A stretch of DNA of 64,000 bases from Oegoconia quadripuncta (lineage: Eukaryota > Arthropoda > Insecta > Lepidoptera > Autostichidae). Position 1 is the first letter of the stretch, and every line of letters starts with the position of its first letter. The notes below the pieces were generated by a model, which was not told the DNA's origin, did not search any database, and saw only the letters and a program-made list of their open reading frames with translations. The translations under genes were made by a program, and so were the position numbers. The DNA is taken from NCBI GenBank assembly GCA_949316235.1, contig OX438759.1, positions 10,677,118 through 10,741,117 of the forward strand. Direction: 5' to 3'. This document shows positions 10,498 to 21,400 of this stretch, in pieces.

Positions 10498-12719
10498 AGA
10501 CAATAGGATAGTTAGCACAGACAAGGCCTACTCGCCGAGTTACTGATTAGAGTCACCTTCTCTTTGAAGACGATCCAGGTATTTGCTGCAGCAGGCTTAC
10601 TTGAGGGTATTCAGATCGAAGACTTTGTACTACGTTAACTGATACATTGAGGTTAAGGTCTTAGTTGGACTGCCTAATAATTTTGAAAAAAAATATTCAA
10701 GACATTCGTGGATTAGTGCCGGAGTCGCGCGATATTTTTTTTTTTTCATTACAACTCACAATAATAATTTAGGGTGCGACCAATTACTAATTCTTATTTC
10801 ATATTTTAGTTAGAAATGTGTTCTTTGTATGCAGGGTTCAGCCGGAATAATATCATTAACCTAATAGCAGTCCACTATTGGACTAAATATTTTCATGGCA
10901 ATCCTTGAAAGGATTTGCACTAATCGGCATGCTTCATGCGGATTGGCGATCGGAACTTATTGAGGTGGTTTGGAGGAGCACATAATGACGCTGCTACCTC
11001 TCATTGATTGTTATGCTCACGGTCCCTAATCTTTTACCCACGAAATTTCTACCGGGAATTAAGCACACGGCTTTGTTAAATTCTATTGAATCTATCATTA
11101 TGAAACAAAGTTACTCTTAATAACTACAGAAATGTGAGCCATGTCGGCAACATAAAGCCGAGGTTTTCAGAAATAGCAATATTTTATGGCCACAATAAAA
11201 TTTCCATGATATTTAACAGCTAAAAACGCAATTGGAAAGTATTTTATACGCAGGAATCGGGGCGTATAAAGTCCATCATTTAGCAATATAAAATATTTAT
11301 TTACCACTTAAATATTTCTGCATGCTAAAGTATGTTGGCCCTGTTTTACGGAAGTCAGTGATAAAGAGAGGACTGAAGATGCTGAAATGATGATGAAGGG
11401 ATTTATATCTGCATAGACTTATGGTATGTTTGCTTGACTACTTTAAGGAAATCTAGTTGCTTCTTTCCCTTCTTTAATTATCAATTAGAGATCAGAGCAC
11501 AGATTACTTATAGCACCAATATTTAAGTTACATAAGGGACGGTCTACGTTCGGTTAGCGCAGGGTACGCAAACTGCTTGTGATGTTATCTTAAAAGCAGC
11601 TATTGTAGAGGATGAACTTAGAACTTTAAAAATATGAAAAGATAGTTTGTCAGTATCATATCGGTGTCTATACTAAGTTTGTAATCCCTAATGTTTCACA
11701 ATGATATTGTGTAACGCAAAGACATTTTTGAGGTTAGTGAAATAAGTTACGATTCGAAAGTTATATATTAACATTTAAAGGTATGAGGTTAGTACATGCT
11801 ACTGGACCCTAAATTTATGCGAGTCCGACACACACTGACTTGGTCGACATATTAATTTATTTTACCGTGAAATTCTAGGACTAAGTGTTGTATTTAGTGG
11901 CTTTAACTTAATATATTAATTTCGCCCAGGCAATACTTTAAACTTCAAGCATTTATTTCAACGTAAGATACATGATATCATTTGTTGAATGTCAATTTAA
12001 ATCTATTGGAAATAAAAATAGGGCTTAAGCATTTTTCGGTCAGTCAGTATATCCAAGCTACCACCGCTTCGGAAAGGGAAATCATCTGTGATAAAAGAAG
12101 CGGCGGAAGAAAGCCACAGAATCAATGTTTTGCCTTATCATGCAGTTTAGTAAATCTAGTTTTTTTTTATAAGTCTTTACAAATGCTTTCCAATTAACTA
12201 ATTATTTTTACCCAAGTGTCTCAGAAAAAACGAGGCACAATGATGTTGTCGGCTGTAATACTCGTAATAATAAAATTCAGGATGTAAAAAAACTAATTTC
12301 TTTCTAGAAATAAGAGTTATTAGTTGCAAATCTAAGGCGAAAGATAAAATATTACAGATTCAATCTGGCCTGATATTAAAAAGGTAAAAAACATAATAGT
12401 CAATACTTGCTCAGTATACAGTCAGGTTCAAAGTTGAAGTCATATTCCAAGTTCATATGATATTTTTTTTTTCTAAAATCCGTGTATTTAGGTCCTGTGT
12501 ATTGAGCACATAGACTTATATTTTACTGCATATGGACCGGGTCGTTCAATCAAAATACACCACTTCATTGATGATAAAACGGACGTTTGGAACTAAAATT
12601 TGGTTGTGCGCGGTGGTCTTGGCCAATTTTGTTCTAAGCAGTCCTATTAGTTCTCTAGGATTCTAAGAGATGGCGCTGTTCGAAAAGCGCGAAAAAGATT
12701 TGTTCGCGCGACCTTAATA
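10498..12719. other. No recognised gene
   Basis: No supported gene. At 10868-10960 the words CAGTCCACTATTGGACTAAAT and CATGCGGATTGGCGATC recall degenerate lepidopteran LINE 3' sequence, but no copy in this window confirms it. The rest has no repeat match that I can see. Confidence 0.4.
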
Positions 12720-12973
12720 TCTAATCGTTCGCATTTATAAAGTTTGGATGTTTGTTTGTTGCTCAATCACGGCGAAACTGATGAAGGGATTTCAATGAAA
12801 TTTGGTATATAGGTAGAATACACACTGGATTTTTGGAACCGATCTGTATCAGTATGCGTCTAAGGGTTAAGACATAGGATATTTTTTATCCCGATAATGT
12901 GAGTAGTTCCCGCGGGATAAACAAACCGCGATAAAGTTATTCCACGCAGGCGAAGCCGCGGGCAGAAAGCTAG
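12720..12973 (+). mobile_element. Hel-E (Helitron-like), complete ends
   Basis: A 254-bp element starting TCTAATCG after an A (12719) and ending GCTAG before a T (12974). The body carries TTGTTTGTTGCTCAATCACG, GACATAGGATATTTTTTATC and AGTTCCCGCGGGATAAAC. Near the 3' end the GC-rich module GGCGAAGCCGCGGGC can form a short hairpin before CTAG. Host A|T insertion, TC start and CTRR end are the classic Helitron signature. There is no coding capacity, so it is non-autonomous. Confidence 0.75.
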
Positions 12974-13145
12974 TGGCATATAAATCAATGATTGAGTACC
13001 ACTCTTGTGTAGTACGACCTACTTACTGCAAATGAAAAGTGATTCTTTTTAGAAATTCAAAGATGTTCTAAAAAATGTAATCATTTTAACTAGGATTATA
13101 ACTGTGATTTTGAACCTGATTTTGAAAATTAAAAGTTCCAACGAC

Positions 13146-13298
13146 ATCCACGGTTTACCTTATGAAATATACAGAAATGCACACGTAACAGGGGGTGCAG
13201 GGAAACGTGCAAAACTATAGATATTTTTTGGTGGAAAGTCCCTCAGTCGCATATTACGATACCCATGGGTAGAGGCGAGTTGGTTCTATTCTATCTTA
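13146..13298 (-). mobile_element. D-repeat, partial
   Basis: Minus-strand D-repeat central part: CACCAAAAAATATCTATAG, then GCACGTTTC-like, CCCCCTGTTACGTGTGCATT, and TCTGTATATTTCATAAGG. This copy preserves the uninterrupted site GAAATATACAGAAATGCA (plus strand, near 13162-13179) that is split by Hel-E at 35161-35397. Confidence 0.75.
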
Positions 13299-13331
13299 AT
13301 TTCTCTTTAGACTTTCTCCTACATATGCTGA

Positions 13332-13558
13332 AGACCGATTGGTGCAGTGGATAGTGACCCTATCATTCGAATCCCGCGAGGGGTAAATGTTTGTGTGATG
13401 AATACGAACATTCATTCCCGAGTCTTGGATGTTTATATAAATATTTATGTATGTTTATCCGTTATCTAGTATCCATAGCACAAGCTTTGCTTGGTTTGGG
13501 ACTAGATGATTGGTGTAAGTGTCCTAAATATTTATTTATTTATTATTTATTATATATT
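13332..13558 (+). mobile_element. SINE-B, deleted head
   Basis: Head GACCGATTGGTGCAGTGGAT (box A) followed by a shortened middle and TTCGAATCCCGCGAGGGG (box B), then body TGTTTGTGTGATGAATACGA, TGTTTATCCGTTATCTAGTA and an AT-rich tail of ATTT units. Compared with 20528-20757, about 20 bases between box A and box B are missing. The 62-codon frame here is the translated SINE. Confidence 0.85.
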
Positions 13559-13981
13559 TATAATTGGCCTTATTTATAAATATACGTAGCTACGCTACCT
13601 TAATTGTGTTGCCGACTGTACTCGTACCTTAGGATGTCGATCATCAAGTAGTAGTCGTCTTTCATATTGATCCCTTATACTTACTAAGGTACCACTAATA
13701 GGTTCTGAACAGACTGCAGTTGACAATATGAAATTATTAATCACACGTCGTAAGTTACTTGGTAGACAGGGAAGGACTAAGATATTTTGCGCCCATGAAT
13801 GGCAGCATTGAATTTTCCACCATACATCCTACGGGTTACTGTGTTGTAAGAGATGATAGTAGCATGTTTCATAATCAGTATAACAGATAATCAAAACCAA
13901 TACCGCCTTGGAACTATTTTTTATTTTTTGAAATCGCCATAATTCCCGTGGTATCCATCATCATCTTCCTGCCCTGGTGCC
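13559..13981. other. No recognised feature
   Basis: AT-rich spacer between a SINE-B tail and a LINE remnant, with no frame or repeat I can support. Confidence 0.45.
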
Positions 13982-14182
13982 AATTTATTTGGAGTCGGCG
14001 TAGTACGTCTTTTTCTTCCAATGTCTTCTGTCAGCCGTTACCTCACCATTCACGCCCTTTTCGCTCATATTATCCCTTACACAATCCATCCATCTTTTCC
14101 GTGGTCTTCCTCTTCCGTTCCTTTCATCGACACACATCCAGTCCTCTCTTAGTAACATGCGTCTCCTTCCTGTGGAATCCAT
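13982..14182 (-). pseudogene. LINE reverse transcriptase C-terminal tail (RTE-like)
   Basis: The minus frame ends with RGRPRKRWMDCVRDNMSEKG followed by VTADRRHWKKKTY-ADSK and a stop. GRPRKRW..CVRDDM and WKKKTYCADPK are endings I know from RTE-type endonuclease/reverse-transcriptase polyproteins in insects. Only the last 60-odd residues remain, so this is a 5'-truncated dead copy. The overlapping 80-codon plus frame is a shadow. Confidence 0.75.
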
Positions 14183-14633
14183 TTGAATAAATTAATTTGC
14201 AGTAATGTTTTATCTACATATAACTATGGAGTATAATAATTAGTTCTATTATAAATTTAAATGTATGTATTTTTTAACGAAACAATGTAAATAATAAAAC
14301 TTGTGTACATTTATCGAAAACTCGGAAATAAATTGAAAACTATTTTATTCCAAGTGATTGTCTTTGACTTTGATGTCTTCTTTAAATTTCTTTGGCCCCG
14401 AATCTAAAGATCCATGGAGATTTTAGCCACTACTTCCTCTGAATATTTCGTCAGAGGCTCCATTTAGAAAACATGATTGATGTTAGATGATTTCCATATT
14501 GAACTTTTTTAACAAGTAATAATTTCCATATTATAATATTACCAACCACGGTAAAAATTTATATGTGAAATGGCGGAAAATCGATGAAGTGTGTGAGAAA
14601 ATAAACCAATTCGGCACCCTTTGCCCATTTCCC

Positions 14634-14729
14634 CGTTGTTCTACTCGGTCCCCGTTCGTCCATTTCCCAGTTTGTCATTTTCCCCGTTCGTCCATTTCCA
14701 CATTCGTCTATTTCCCTGTTAGTCCATTT
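14634..14729 (+). repeat. 16-bp minisatellite
   Basis: Five exact-length 16-base units run from 14650 to 14729 with the consensus CCCCGTTCGTCCATTT. Degenerate units precede them from about 14634. The C-rich composition stands out from the AT-rich surroundings. Confidence 0.85.
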
Positions 14730-14733
14730 TAAA

Positions 14734-14828
14734 CGCATTCTAAATTCGAATGCACAAAAAAATAGAACCTTAATAATACGTGAGACTTATACAAAATAAA
14801 TGCGATCCAAATTTGAATGCGCAAAAAA
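14734..14828 (+). repeat. 29-bp direct repeat pair
   Basis: CGCATTCTAAATTCGAATGC plus ACAAAAAAA (14734-14762) recurs as GCGATCCAAATTTGAATGCG plus CAAAAAA (about 14800-14828), 66 bases later. It directly follows the 16-bp minisatellite and may be part of a larger degenerate array. Confidence 0.55.
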
Positions 14829-14829
14829 G

Positions 14830-16332
14830 ATAAATAGAAGTTTTTAAATTGTAACATGATTTAATTTTTATTTTTTTATTAATATATAAATAATTTTTAT
14901 TATTATTATTATTATTACTATTTATGGCCAGACCGTGTTTTTTGATAAATAGTATTAAACATGGGAATTTTTTTTTATGATTATGCAGGCCGCTGGCTTA
15001 GGGGACGAACTTTAATCAAAGTGAATGGCAGCAAGTCTCAGCAGAGTTTTGTTAAGTTCAATCCGCAAATCTATATTGCAGCACTTTAATTTCGCTTCGT
15101 GTCTTCTAGTCGTTGATTCGACCCTGCTTGCCAATCCTTATAGAGCTACAATGGAACTTACCTCAGACTTGCCATTCGAAGTTGGTAACTAAAAGGACGG
15201 GGGTCTCGTACCGTGATCCAACTGGGATGTGGGGCCCATTTCAAAGGGTCACTAAGTAAGGAAATGTCAAAACCACGCATCAATATTAAGCCATTAACTT
15301 GGGTTTGTTTACTGTAGGCACATCAAGTTTTGGCAAGGTTCTAGAGAGATGTTGACTTGGCTGTTTTAGTTTTAGAGTATTCAGGTTTACTGGTCAATTA
15401 GGTATTTTGACGTGAAAAGGGATCGTACTCTGCATGTGTAGTTATGGTATACGCTACAGACGCAGTATCTTCAAGCCATAATACCGTCGGTCTATTTTAC
15501 TGTTTAATACTATTATAATGAAAAATACAAAGTCGTCAAACGCGAACCGAGTCAATCATAAAAAAAAATACTTCTGGAGAAAATAAATTTTACTGCACAA
15601 TTTATATCTGAGATATTAAAATTTTACCTATGAAACTTTTTAAAAGTAAATTAAAACAATGGTTAATTCAGAATTACTTTTACTCGATAGAAGAACATTA
15701 TAAAGGTACTTCTATGCAGTAACATGACATGTTTAATATGATAGACCAGAAGAATAAGAAGTAAATATAATAATAGATATTAGTCTTAGTTAAATGACAT
15801 ATTGTAATGTGATCTAATAATATAATTTTATGTAAAAATAATAATAATACACTAATAACAATAGGTATAATATTAAGTAATAATTTTGCAAGCCAGACGC
15901 TGGCGAACTGTATGATACTTAACATTATAATGTATATTTAAGATAATTATTGTTTCCACATTTCTAAAGCGAAGAAAATTTATATTCTATTCCATTCTAT
16001 TCTCGATATTGTGTGATTTAAAATATTCTTAAATCTTCATAAAGGATGAAGATCATTATATCTTAACATTTCTTTTAGTAGATTTACGAGTAGGTATAAT
16101 TGTTTTTTAACTGAAAACTAGAGATATTGAGATCAATAATGCAACAAATACAGCCAATGTATGAAATTCCCTTCAGACATTATTTTTTTACCAAATTGTA
16201 CAATTTGATATTTGCCAGAGCAGGATAAATACGAGATACTGACTGAGAACGTGCTGCATCTTTGACCAAATTGACACTTTCCAACAGGTTAATTTAAAAA
16301 AAAACATTTAGTTTGTGCCTAATTTATTAATC
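14830..16332. other. No recognised gene; microsatellite
   Basis: Holds a (TTA)n microsatellite at about 14897-14917 and the short LINE tail listed at 15533-15568. Otherwise it is AT-rich with no protein frame of note. Confidence 0.45.
15533..15568 (+). mobile_element. Very short LINE 3' tail
   Basis: GTCAAACGCGAACCGAGTCA followed by ATCAT and nine A residues closely matches the last 35 bases of the LINE insertion at 62773-62953. A possible AAATAC duplication flanks it (15523-15528 and the A-run end). If real, this is an extreme 5'-truncated retrotransposition. Confidence 0.5.
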
Positions 16333-16478
16333 GGTCGTCGATTCGGATGTACACCAACTAAATTAAACTAAACCCTGTTTTAAAGTAGTACAGTCTCTTT
16401 CTCCCTGGAACAGTACGATGCGACGGCACCACTCCAAAACTGGTTTTAGTTTAGTTGGTAAACATCCGAATCGACACC
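16333..16478. mobile_element. MITE with ATTCGGATG inverted ends
   Basis: About 146 bp, with ends forming a 35-40 bp inverted repeat: TCGATTCGGATGTACACCAA plus CTAAATTAAACTAAA at the left, and the complement from TTTAGTTTAGTTGGTAAACA to CCGAATCGACACC at the right. The centre (CTCTTTCTCCCTGGAACAGT) matches 61125-61315 in reverse. No coding capacity. Confidence 0.8.
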
Positions 16479-16610
16479 AATTACTTTTATTTTGGATTTA
16501 TTACCATAATTTGGAGAGTACACATAATATAAATATGAGGAACGATGAAACGTGGCAACTTATTAAATTAATACCTACATAATACGAAATATAAAATTAT
16601 TAATAGGTAA

Positions 16611-16801
16611 TACAGGGTGAATTTGAATTTCATGTAATTCCCATTAACTGGTGACGCCACTCTTGATTACGAACAACTTTCCCCACAGAACCATAGTCAA
16701 ATGCGATCAAAAAATTTCGATTACCCATGCAAAGTAAACCATTCTGAAACCACCTTCTTCTTCCATGTCCAACCACAACTAAAGGTGGTATTCACCCTGT
16801 A
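16611..16801. mobile_element. MITE with TACAGGGTGAAT ends and TAA duplication
   Basis: A 191-bp element with perfect 12-base inverted ends TACAGGGTGAAT / ATTCACCCTGTA. TAA stands directly outside both ends (16608-16610 and 16802-16804). A TWA target duplication is typical of PIF/Harbinger elements. No coding capacity. Confidence 0.7.
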
Positions 16802-16984
16802 TAATGTTAATTAATATAGGACGTAGTTAAAACGTAAAAGTGACATAGTTAAATCTAAACATAAAACGTTCACGTAGAGTACTATACAAATAAAATATAT
16901 TACACCAATAAACTCTTACAAAATATTACAATATTTATGATGAGTATTTAAATTTAAGGTATAACCTAATAATATTTAAGGTAT

Positions 16985-17308
16985 AACCGCCTCCGTGGCT
17001 CAATGTAAACAACATGGGGTTTACGATTCGTAGGTCGCGGTTTCGATCCCCAGCGGGCTACATGTTTAAGTACTCGGTTTGGTTGGTGGTAGGGCATTTT
17101 AAATGTCCGCCTGGCTAGCTACCACCATCTTATCTAAATCTGCCGCCAAGCAGCAATGTTAATAGCATTGTTGTGTTCCGGTTGTCAGAGATAAGATAGC
17201 CAGTCCTCCAAATGTGTTGGGGTTTCCGGGTCAGTACGCTTCCACCTTCGGTCTCATCTTCACTTAACATCAAGTACCAATCCGTTGTGCATAAAACAAA
17301 AAAAAAGG
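16985..17308 (+). mobile_element. SINE-A, near full length
   Basis: Head ACCGCCTCCGTGGCTCAATG, box B GTTTCGATCCCCAGC, body through GTTCCGGTTGTCAGAGATAA, and tail TTGTGCATAAAACAAAAAAA. About 15 bases of GGTGTGATTGAGGTC are deleted before the tail. AAGGTAT occurs both just upstream of the head and just after the poly-A, a possible target duplication. Confidence 0.88.
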
Positions 17309-17401
17309 TATCAAGATACAACACGGTGAAACTTTCAGGTCTAAACTAGGTAAAATAAATAAAAAAAAGGCAATAAAATTTGTTTGTATTGTATTGTATT
17401 G

Positions 17402-18031
17402 TATCAATCAATCAATCAATTTATTGCTTTCACATGGGTTTTAAGGTATTAGGTTTACATAATATTAGTATCACATGTGTACCCCTTAGGGTGTAGCAAT
17501 AGAGAGAGACCGAGGCTTCATTGTTGCATCCTAATTTTTATTGTGTCATGGTCGACGAATAAATTATATTATTATCAATCAATTAAATATTTATTAAGTT
17601 AAATAGATATTTATCTATTTTTATTATCAATATATTATTAGAATATATTAGATTATTAGAATAGATTAAATTATACGAATTATGTCAAGCTATAAATTAT
17701 TATCATTTAGGAACTCATTTAAATTATAATAGGATTTTTCTATTAAAAAGGATTTTACTTGTTTTATAAATTTTAAGTCATTCTTTTGTTTTTGTAGATA
17801 TGATGGAATTTTATTATAAATTTTGGTTGACATCGCATATGGACCTGTACTATGCATTTTTAGTTTTAAGAGCGGGCGGACAAGTATATCAGCTCTTCTG
17901 GATCTCAGTGTGTAATGGTGGGGAATTTCTTTTAAGCTAATATATAGATGGGTGTATTTCCTTACAAATTTACACATTTCCATTGTATTGTATTGTAAAA
18001 TAATTACTGGTCTACTGTGAAGGATGATCAA
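17402..18031 (-). pseudogene. LINE C-terminal ORF remnant with 3' UTR
   Basis: A minus frame of about 113 codons (18031 to 17690) holds HHYTLRSRRADILVRPLLKL and YNKIPSYLQKQKNDLKFIKQ, then VKSFLIEKSYYNLNEFL and a stop. The pattern YNKLP....K....FK..VK.FL..K.YY...EF is the usual end of insect non-LTR reverse transcriptase proteins of the Jockey/CR1 type. The 3' UTR follows down to an AATAAATTGATTGATTGATT tail, with TTGTA microsatellite sequence at 17381-17402. No stop or frameshift breaks this part, so it is fairly young but 5'-truncated. Confidence 0.75.
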
Positions 18032-18920
18032 AACACACGATACAAAAGATATAATGAAGACATCGCTTCAGCATATTAAACAAGCAATTTCTCAGTATAT
18101 GTACGTATCTAATAGTATATTTATTAGCTACATTGCTTCGTGATCTGATATGAGTATTATCTCTCATGCTGGCACTATAGTACCTACTCTAAATTATAAT
18201 TCAATTATAAGCTGAAGGTAACTCTAATTTCAAATTAATACAATTTACATGTAAAATATTGTTAAGGATTTCTACGAATACCTATTCATTTAGTAAAATA
18301 ATCAGCAGGAGTACATTTAACAAATAACTAGCGGAAATGAAAACCAGATAACCCTTGTACCTGTAACTCGGTTCAGTCAAAGCCAATCTATATGGTTGCC
18401 TTAATTTGTTCGATAATGAAGTTACGACGAGGAGGTAGCTGATTACGTCGGGGTAATTTGTTATCATCACAGATCAATCACTGACAAGCTCTCGTCGTCG
18501 AGATTTTCACAGATTTACATTTCCACTCTAAATGGGAATTTTGCTCATCTTGCGGGGCTTTGACCTTTTTCATCTCAAATGTATTTTCTATGTCAATACA
18601 GTGGATGGTTTAAAAAAGGTTTCAGGTATAGAAAGCCTTGAATGGAGTCGATACGAAGAAACCTTTTGTTTGACATTTTGTGTAAATTTTATAAACATTT
18701 TCATATTTCATATTAAATAAGTCAAAATATACCCGGCTTAAGTAAAGGTCAGTTGTCAACATTACATGCAATATATTTTATGTGAAAGGAAATAGGATTT
18801 GAGCTTTGAAAAAGCACTAAAAATAGAGTCAAATCTCGTGATTTCATAGAGGAAGCCAATCATATTCAAGCCACTGATTTCAGATTATTGATTTAAAATA
18901 CAGTACCGGTAGTTTGAAGA
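18032..18920. other. No recognised feature
   Basis: Short AT-rich frames in both strands with no family resemblance. The remaining 5' part of the LINE at 17402-18031 is not found here. Confidence 0.45.
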
Positions 18921-19133
18921 ATTGAACCAATCCGTTTCTTCCCCTAAGTGTCGTAAAGGGCGACTAAGGGACTTTACACCACAAAATATCTACAGTTTTG
19001 CACGTTTCAACGGCGATGGCCTCACCTCAGTCATGTGTGCATTTCTATGTATCAATAAATCGTGAAATTTTTTTAAAACTTTTAATGTTTGGAACGCTTA
19101 TATTTGGGAGATCTCTGACCACCTCTGTATTTA
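18921..19133 (+). mobile_element. D-repeat, 3' end lost
   Basis: Words GTGTCGTAAAGGGCGACTAA, GGGACTTTACACC, GCACGTTTCAACGGCGATGG, CATGTGTGCATTTCTA and CTTTTAATGTTTGGAACGC follow the D-repeat order. It lacks the (ATGT)n end. Confidence 0.8.
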
Positions 19134-19254
19134 ATACCACGTGGAAATTGTTTTTATTTTCCCGGAGTAAAAAGATGCGTATGTTACTGTTCGTTTCTTT
19201 AAGTACCTTGAAAAACAAATAGACAAATTTTCTTATTTATGGCATCAGTAAGTA

Positions 19255-19572
19255 ACAATGAATCATACGTAGTGACAAAGATTGAAAAAGGTATGCTGGT
19301 TTGGACATGTTGAGAGGATGAATGAAAGACGACTAACGAAAGAGATATACGATGCAAATGTGGATGGTAGTGTTTGTAGGGGAAGACGACGGCGAACGTA
19401 CCATGATCAAATCGGGGACGTTTTAAAGAAAGGCCAAGTCAAGAGTACCCTAAACCGACGAGCATGTATCAACCACCTTATGAAAGTGAATTAAGCAAAA
19501 CCGGTGTGTCAGGATCGTAGCAAGTGTAAGTCTATGGTCTCTGCCTACGCCTACGGGAAACAGACGTGATTT
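19255..19572 (+). pseudogene. LINE C-terminal remnant (WFGHVERM type)
   Basis: The plus frame 19282-19494 encodes WFGHVERMNERRLTKEIYDA and then DQIGDVLKKGQVKSTLNRRA followed by a stop. The nucleotide match continues past the stop (TGTCAGGATCGTAGCAAGTG, CTACGGGAAACAGACGTGAT). The same LINE ends at 44681-45010 (minus) and 52187-52328. WFGHVERM..RL.K..Y is a typical insect LINE ending. A GG deletion before the start distorts the usual MLRWFGHVERM, and the copy is dead. Confidence 0.8.
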
Positions 19573-20064
19573 TATATATATGAATGCAAGTACAGTCCTC
19601 ATCTCAGTGAGATATTGAATGTCAAATTTCTAGCCCGAACTCAATCCCCTCATACATAGGTGTCTGAACTCGGAAATTTGACTATATAGGTCTCTGATCG
19701 ATGAATGTGTACTCGTACTTGCACATACGAATGCCAGAAATAAACAGAAGGTGTTGGTTAGTTTTGGCACTAGCCACGAGGCATTGTCTCTAATTAAACT
19801 AGGATCAGATGTAGCGCCAGTGCGAGGCAAGCCACTCGATGCGCGCTTTTGGTTTCGAGCCAACTTAGCTTCTTGTTCAAATGATTCGCTAGTTAAGTTT
19901 CATGTTTTTATTTTTGCTGAACGGCTAATGGCGATAAGTAAATCAATATGTTATTATCTATAAAATGTGGAACTTGGAACAGAAAATTTTAAAAAATCGG
20001 AAATTTGAAGAGCTAACGGGAATATTAAAATACTTGAAGCTGCCATATAATTTAATGTGTATGA
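19573..20064. other. No recognised feature
   Basis: Overlapping frames exist on both strands (19630-19863 minus, 19751-19963 plus), but neither resembles a known protein and the two contradict each other. The stretch may be an unrecognised repeat, being less AT-rich than its surroundings. Confidence 0.35.
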
Positions 20065-20140
20065 TAACCTGTTTGGTGTAGTGGTTAGATATCCTGAATG
20101 CTGTATCTTGAGGTAGAGCGATCGAGCCCCTGAGAAAAAT
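20065..20140 (+). mobile_element. tRNA-like SINE head (SINE-C type)
   Basis: GTTTGGTGTAGTGGTTAGAT is a box A-type start and GAGCGATCGAGCCCC a degenerate box B about 40 bases later. The downstream body does not follow SINE-C clearly. Confidence 0.45.
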
Positions 20141-20290
20141 GGCTACGACAAACGATGGATGGTCCAGCGGACAACGAGGTCACTCCTTTAGTCGATGGGC
20201 GTGGAAAACTAAAAACTGATAATGACACAATTTTCACAAAAGCAAATAATAATGCCAAGTTGCAAACCAGAGGCCACATGGTAATTCATC

Positions 20291-20364
20291 ATAAATAAAT
20301 AAAATATCCTTGGACATGCACACAGCGCCATTTAGTTCTACACTAATCAACTAGGCTTGAATAC
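20291..20364 (-). mobile_element. SINE-C tail fragment
   Basis: On the minus strand: AAGCCTAGTTGATTAGTGTA, GAACTAAATGGCGCTGTGTG and AAGGATATTTTATTTATTTA. These match the last part of the SINE-C at 39901-40165. Confidence 0.65.
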
Positions 20365-20527
20365 AATATTCAATATACATACATAATAATGGGTACTAAA
20401 TGGTTAATATACTAAAGTAATCCATGTTTTTTTTTGGAAATATTATAAGTGTAAAGACATGTAAACAACGAGCATGTCAAACATGCGGTCAGTGATAAGT
20501 ATATTTGCAGTCTAATCTTAATTTGTC

Positions 20528-20757
20528 GTCCGATTGGTGTAGTGGATAGTGACCCTATCAGCGAAACCAACGGTTGCGGGTTCGAATCCCGCGACGGGTA
20601 AATGTTTGTGTGATGAATATGAACATTTATTCCTGAGTCATGGATGTTTATATAAATATTTATGTATGTTTATCCGTTATCTAGTATCCATAGTACAAGA
20701 TTTGCTTAGTTTGGGACTAGGTGATTGGTGTAAGTGTCCGATATATATATATATATA
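20528..20757 (+). mobile_element. SINE-B, full length
   Basis: Best SINE-B copy. The head GTCCGATTGGTGTAGTGGAT (box A) is followed by GGTTGCGGGTTCGAATCCCG (box B in a perfect GCGGG/CCCGC stem), then the common body and an (AT)n tail at 20739-20757. Only the T-arm folds like a tRNA; acceptor pairing is absent, so this is a SINE and not a tRNA gene. Confidence 0.88.
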
Positions 20758-21109
20758 TAAATATGGGAATACAAAAACGCTTGGTCATAAAAATGCAATC
20801 AGTGACGGGTCACATCATAGGAACTGAGTCTTACAATTTTTTTTTATTTTCTTCAGAATTTGGGCCAGGGAAGAGTCTAGTATATAAAAACATTGTATTT
20901 TCAAATTATTTCGACCGCTTTTTTACACTTCAAGCGGTCAAGTTTCGGATAGCTAAAATTAATTTTACGTCCGAATTTCCAATACGAGTATATTCTCTGC
21001 AACGACTTACCTCCTTACCGTCGGCGTGTTTCTGACCTCGTTCTGGCCTTTAACTAGGACCTAAAAGTGCGGCAGTGCTATTAAAACTTGGAGCCAAGCT
21101 ACGGTCGTT

Positions 21110-21182
21110 AGAGCGCTGTACTTTTGCTCCCGGAGTGCGATGCAACCCCGTAACACACACTGCCCTGACCACTAAACTACAA
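21110..21182 (-). other. Possible tRNA-like SINE head
   Basis: On the minus strand GTAGTTTAGTGGTCAGGGCA resembles a box A region and GGGGTTGCATCGC a poor box B. No second copy in the window supports it. Confidence 0.25.
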
Positions 21183-21261
21183 ATGAATTACCATATATTT
21201 TTTAAAGTCCGTTAAGAAAGAGCATGTGCAAAGAGACTCCTTCTCAATAACTAATTTTCAA

Positions 21262-21400
21262 ATCAATCAAATCAAATGCTCTTTATTGTACAATTAACAA
21301 AAACTACACAAAGATTACAGCATATGAGTATAACATTAATCGCACAAAAAAGGCGGCCTTATCGCTAACAGGCAAACCTTAAGAATTTAGTCTTATTTAT
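21262..21400 (-). mobile_element. LINE 3' UTR fragment
   Basis: On the minus strand: GCGATAAGGCCGCCTTTTTT, then TTGTACAATAAAGAGCATTT and a GATTTGATTGATTTGA tail. From memory this end (GCGATAAGGCCGCC ... AATAAAG plus a short-unit tail) is a common insect LINE 3' terminus. Confidence 0.65.

Noticed and set aside
20528..20600. tRNA gene
   Set aside because: Box A and box B and the T-arm are present, but the acceptor and anticodon stems do not pair and the same head recurs at 13332 and 31064 with a common body, so it is a SINE.
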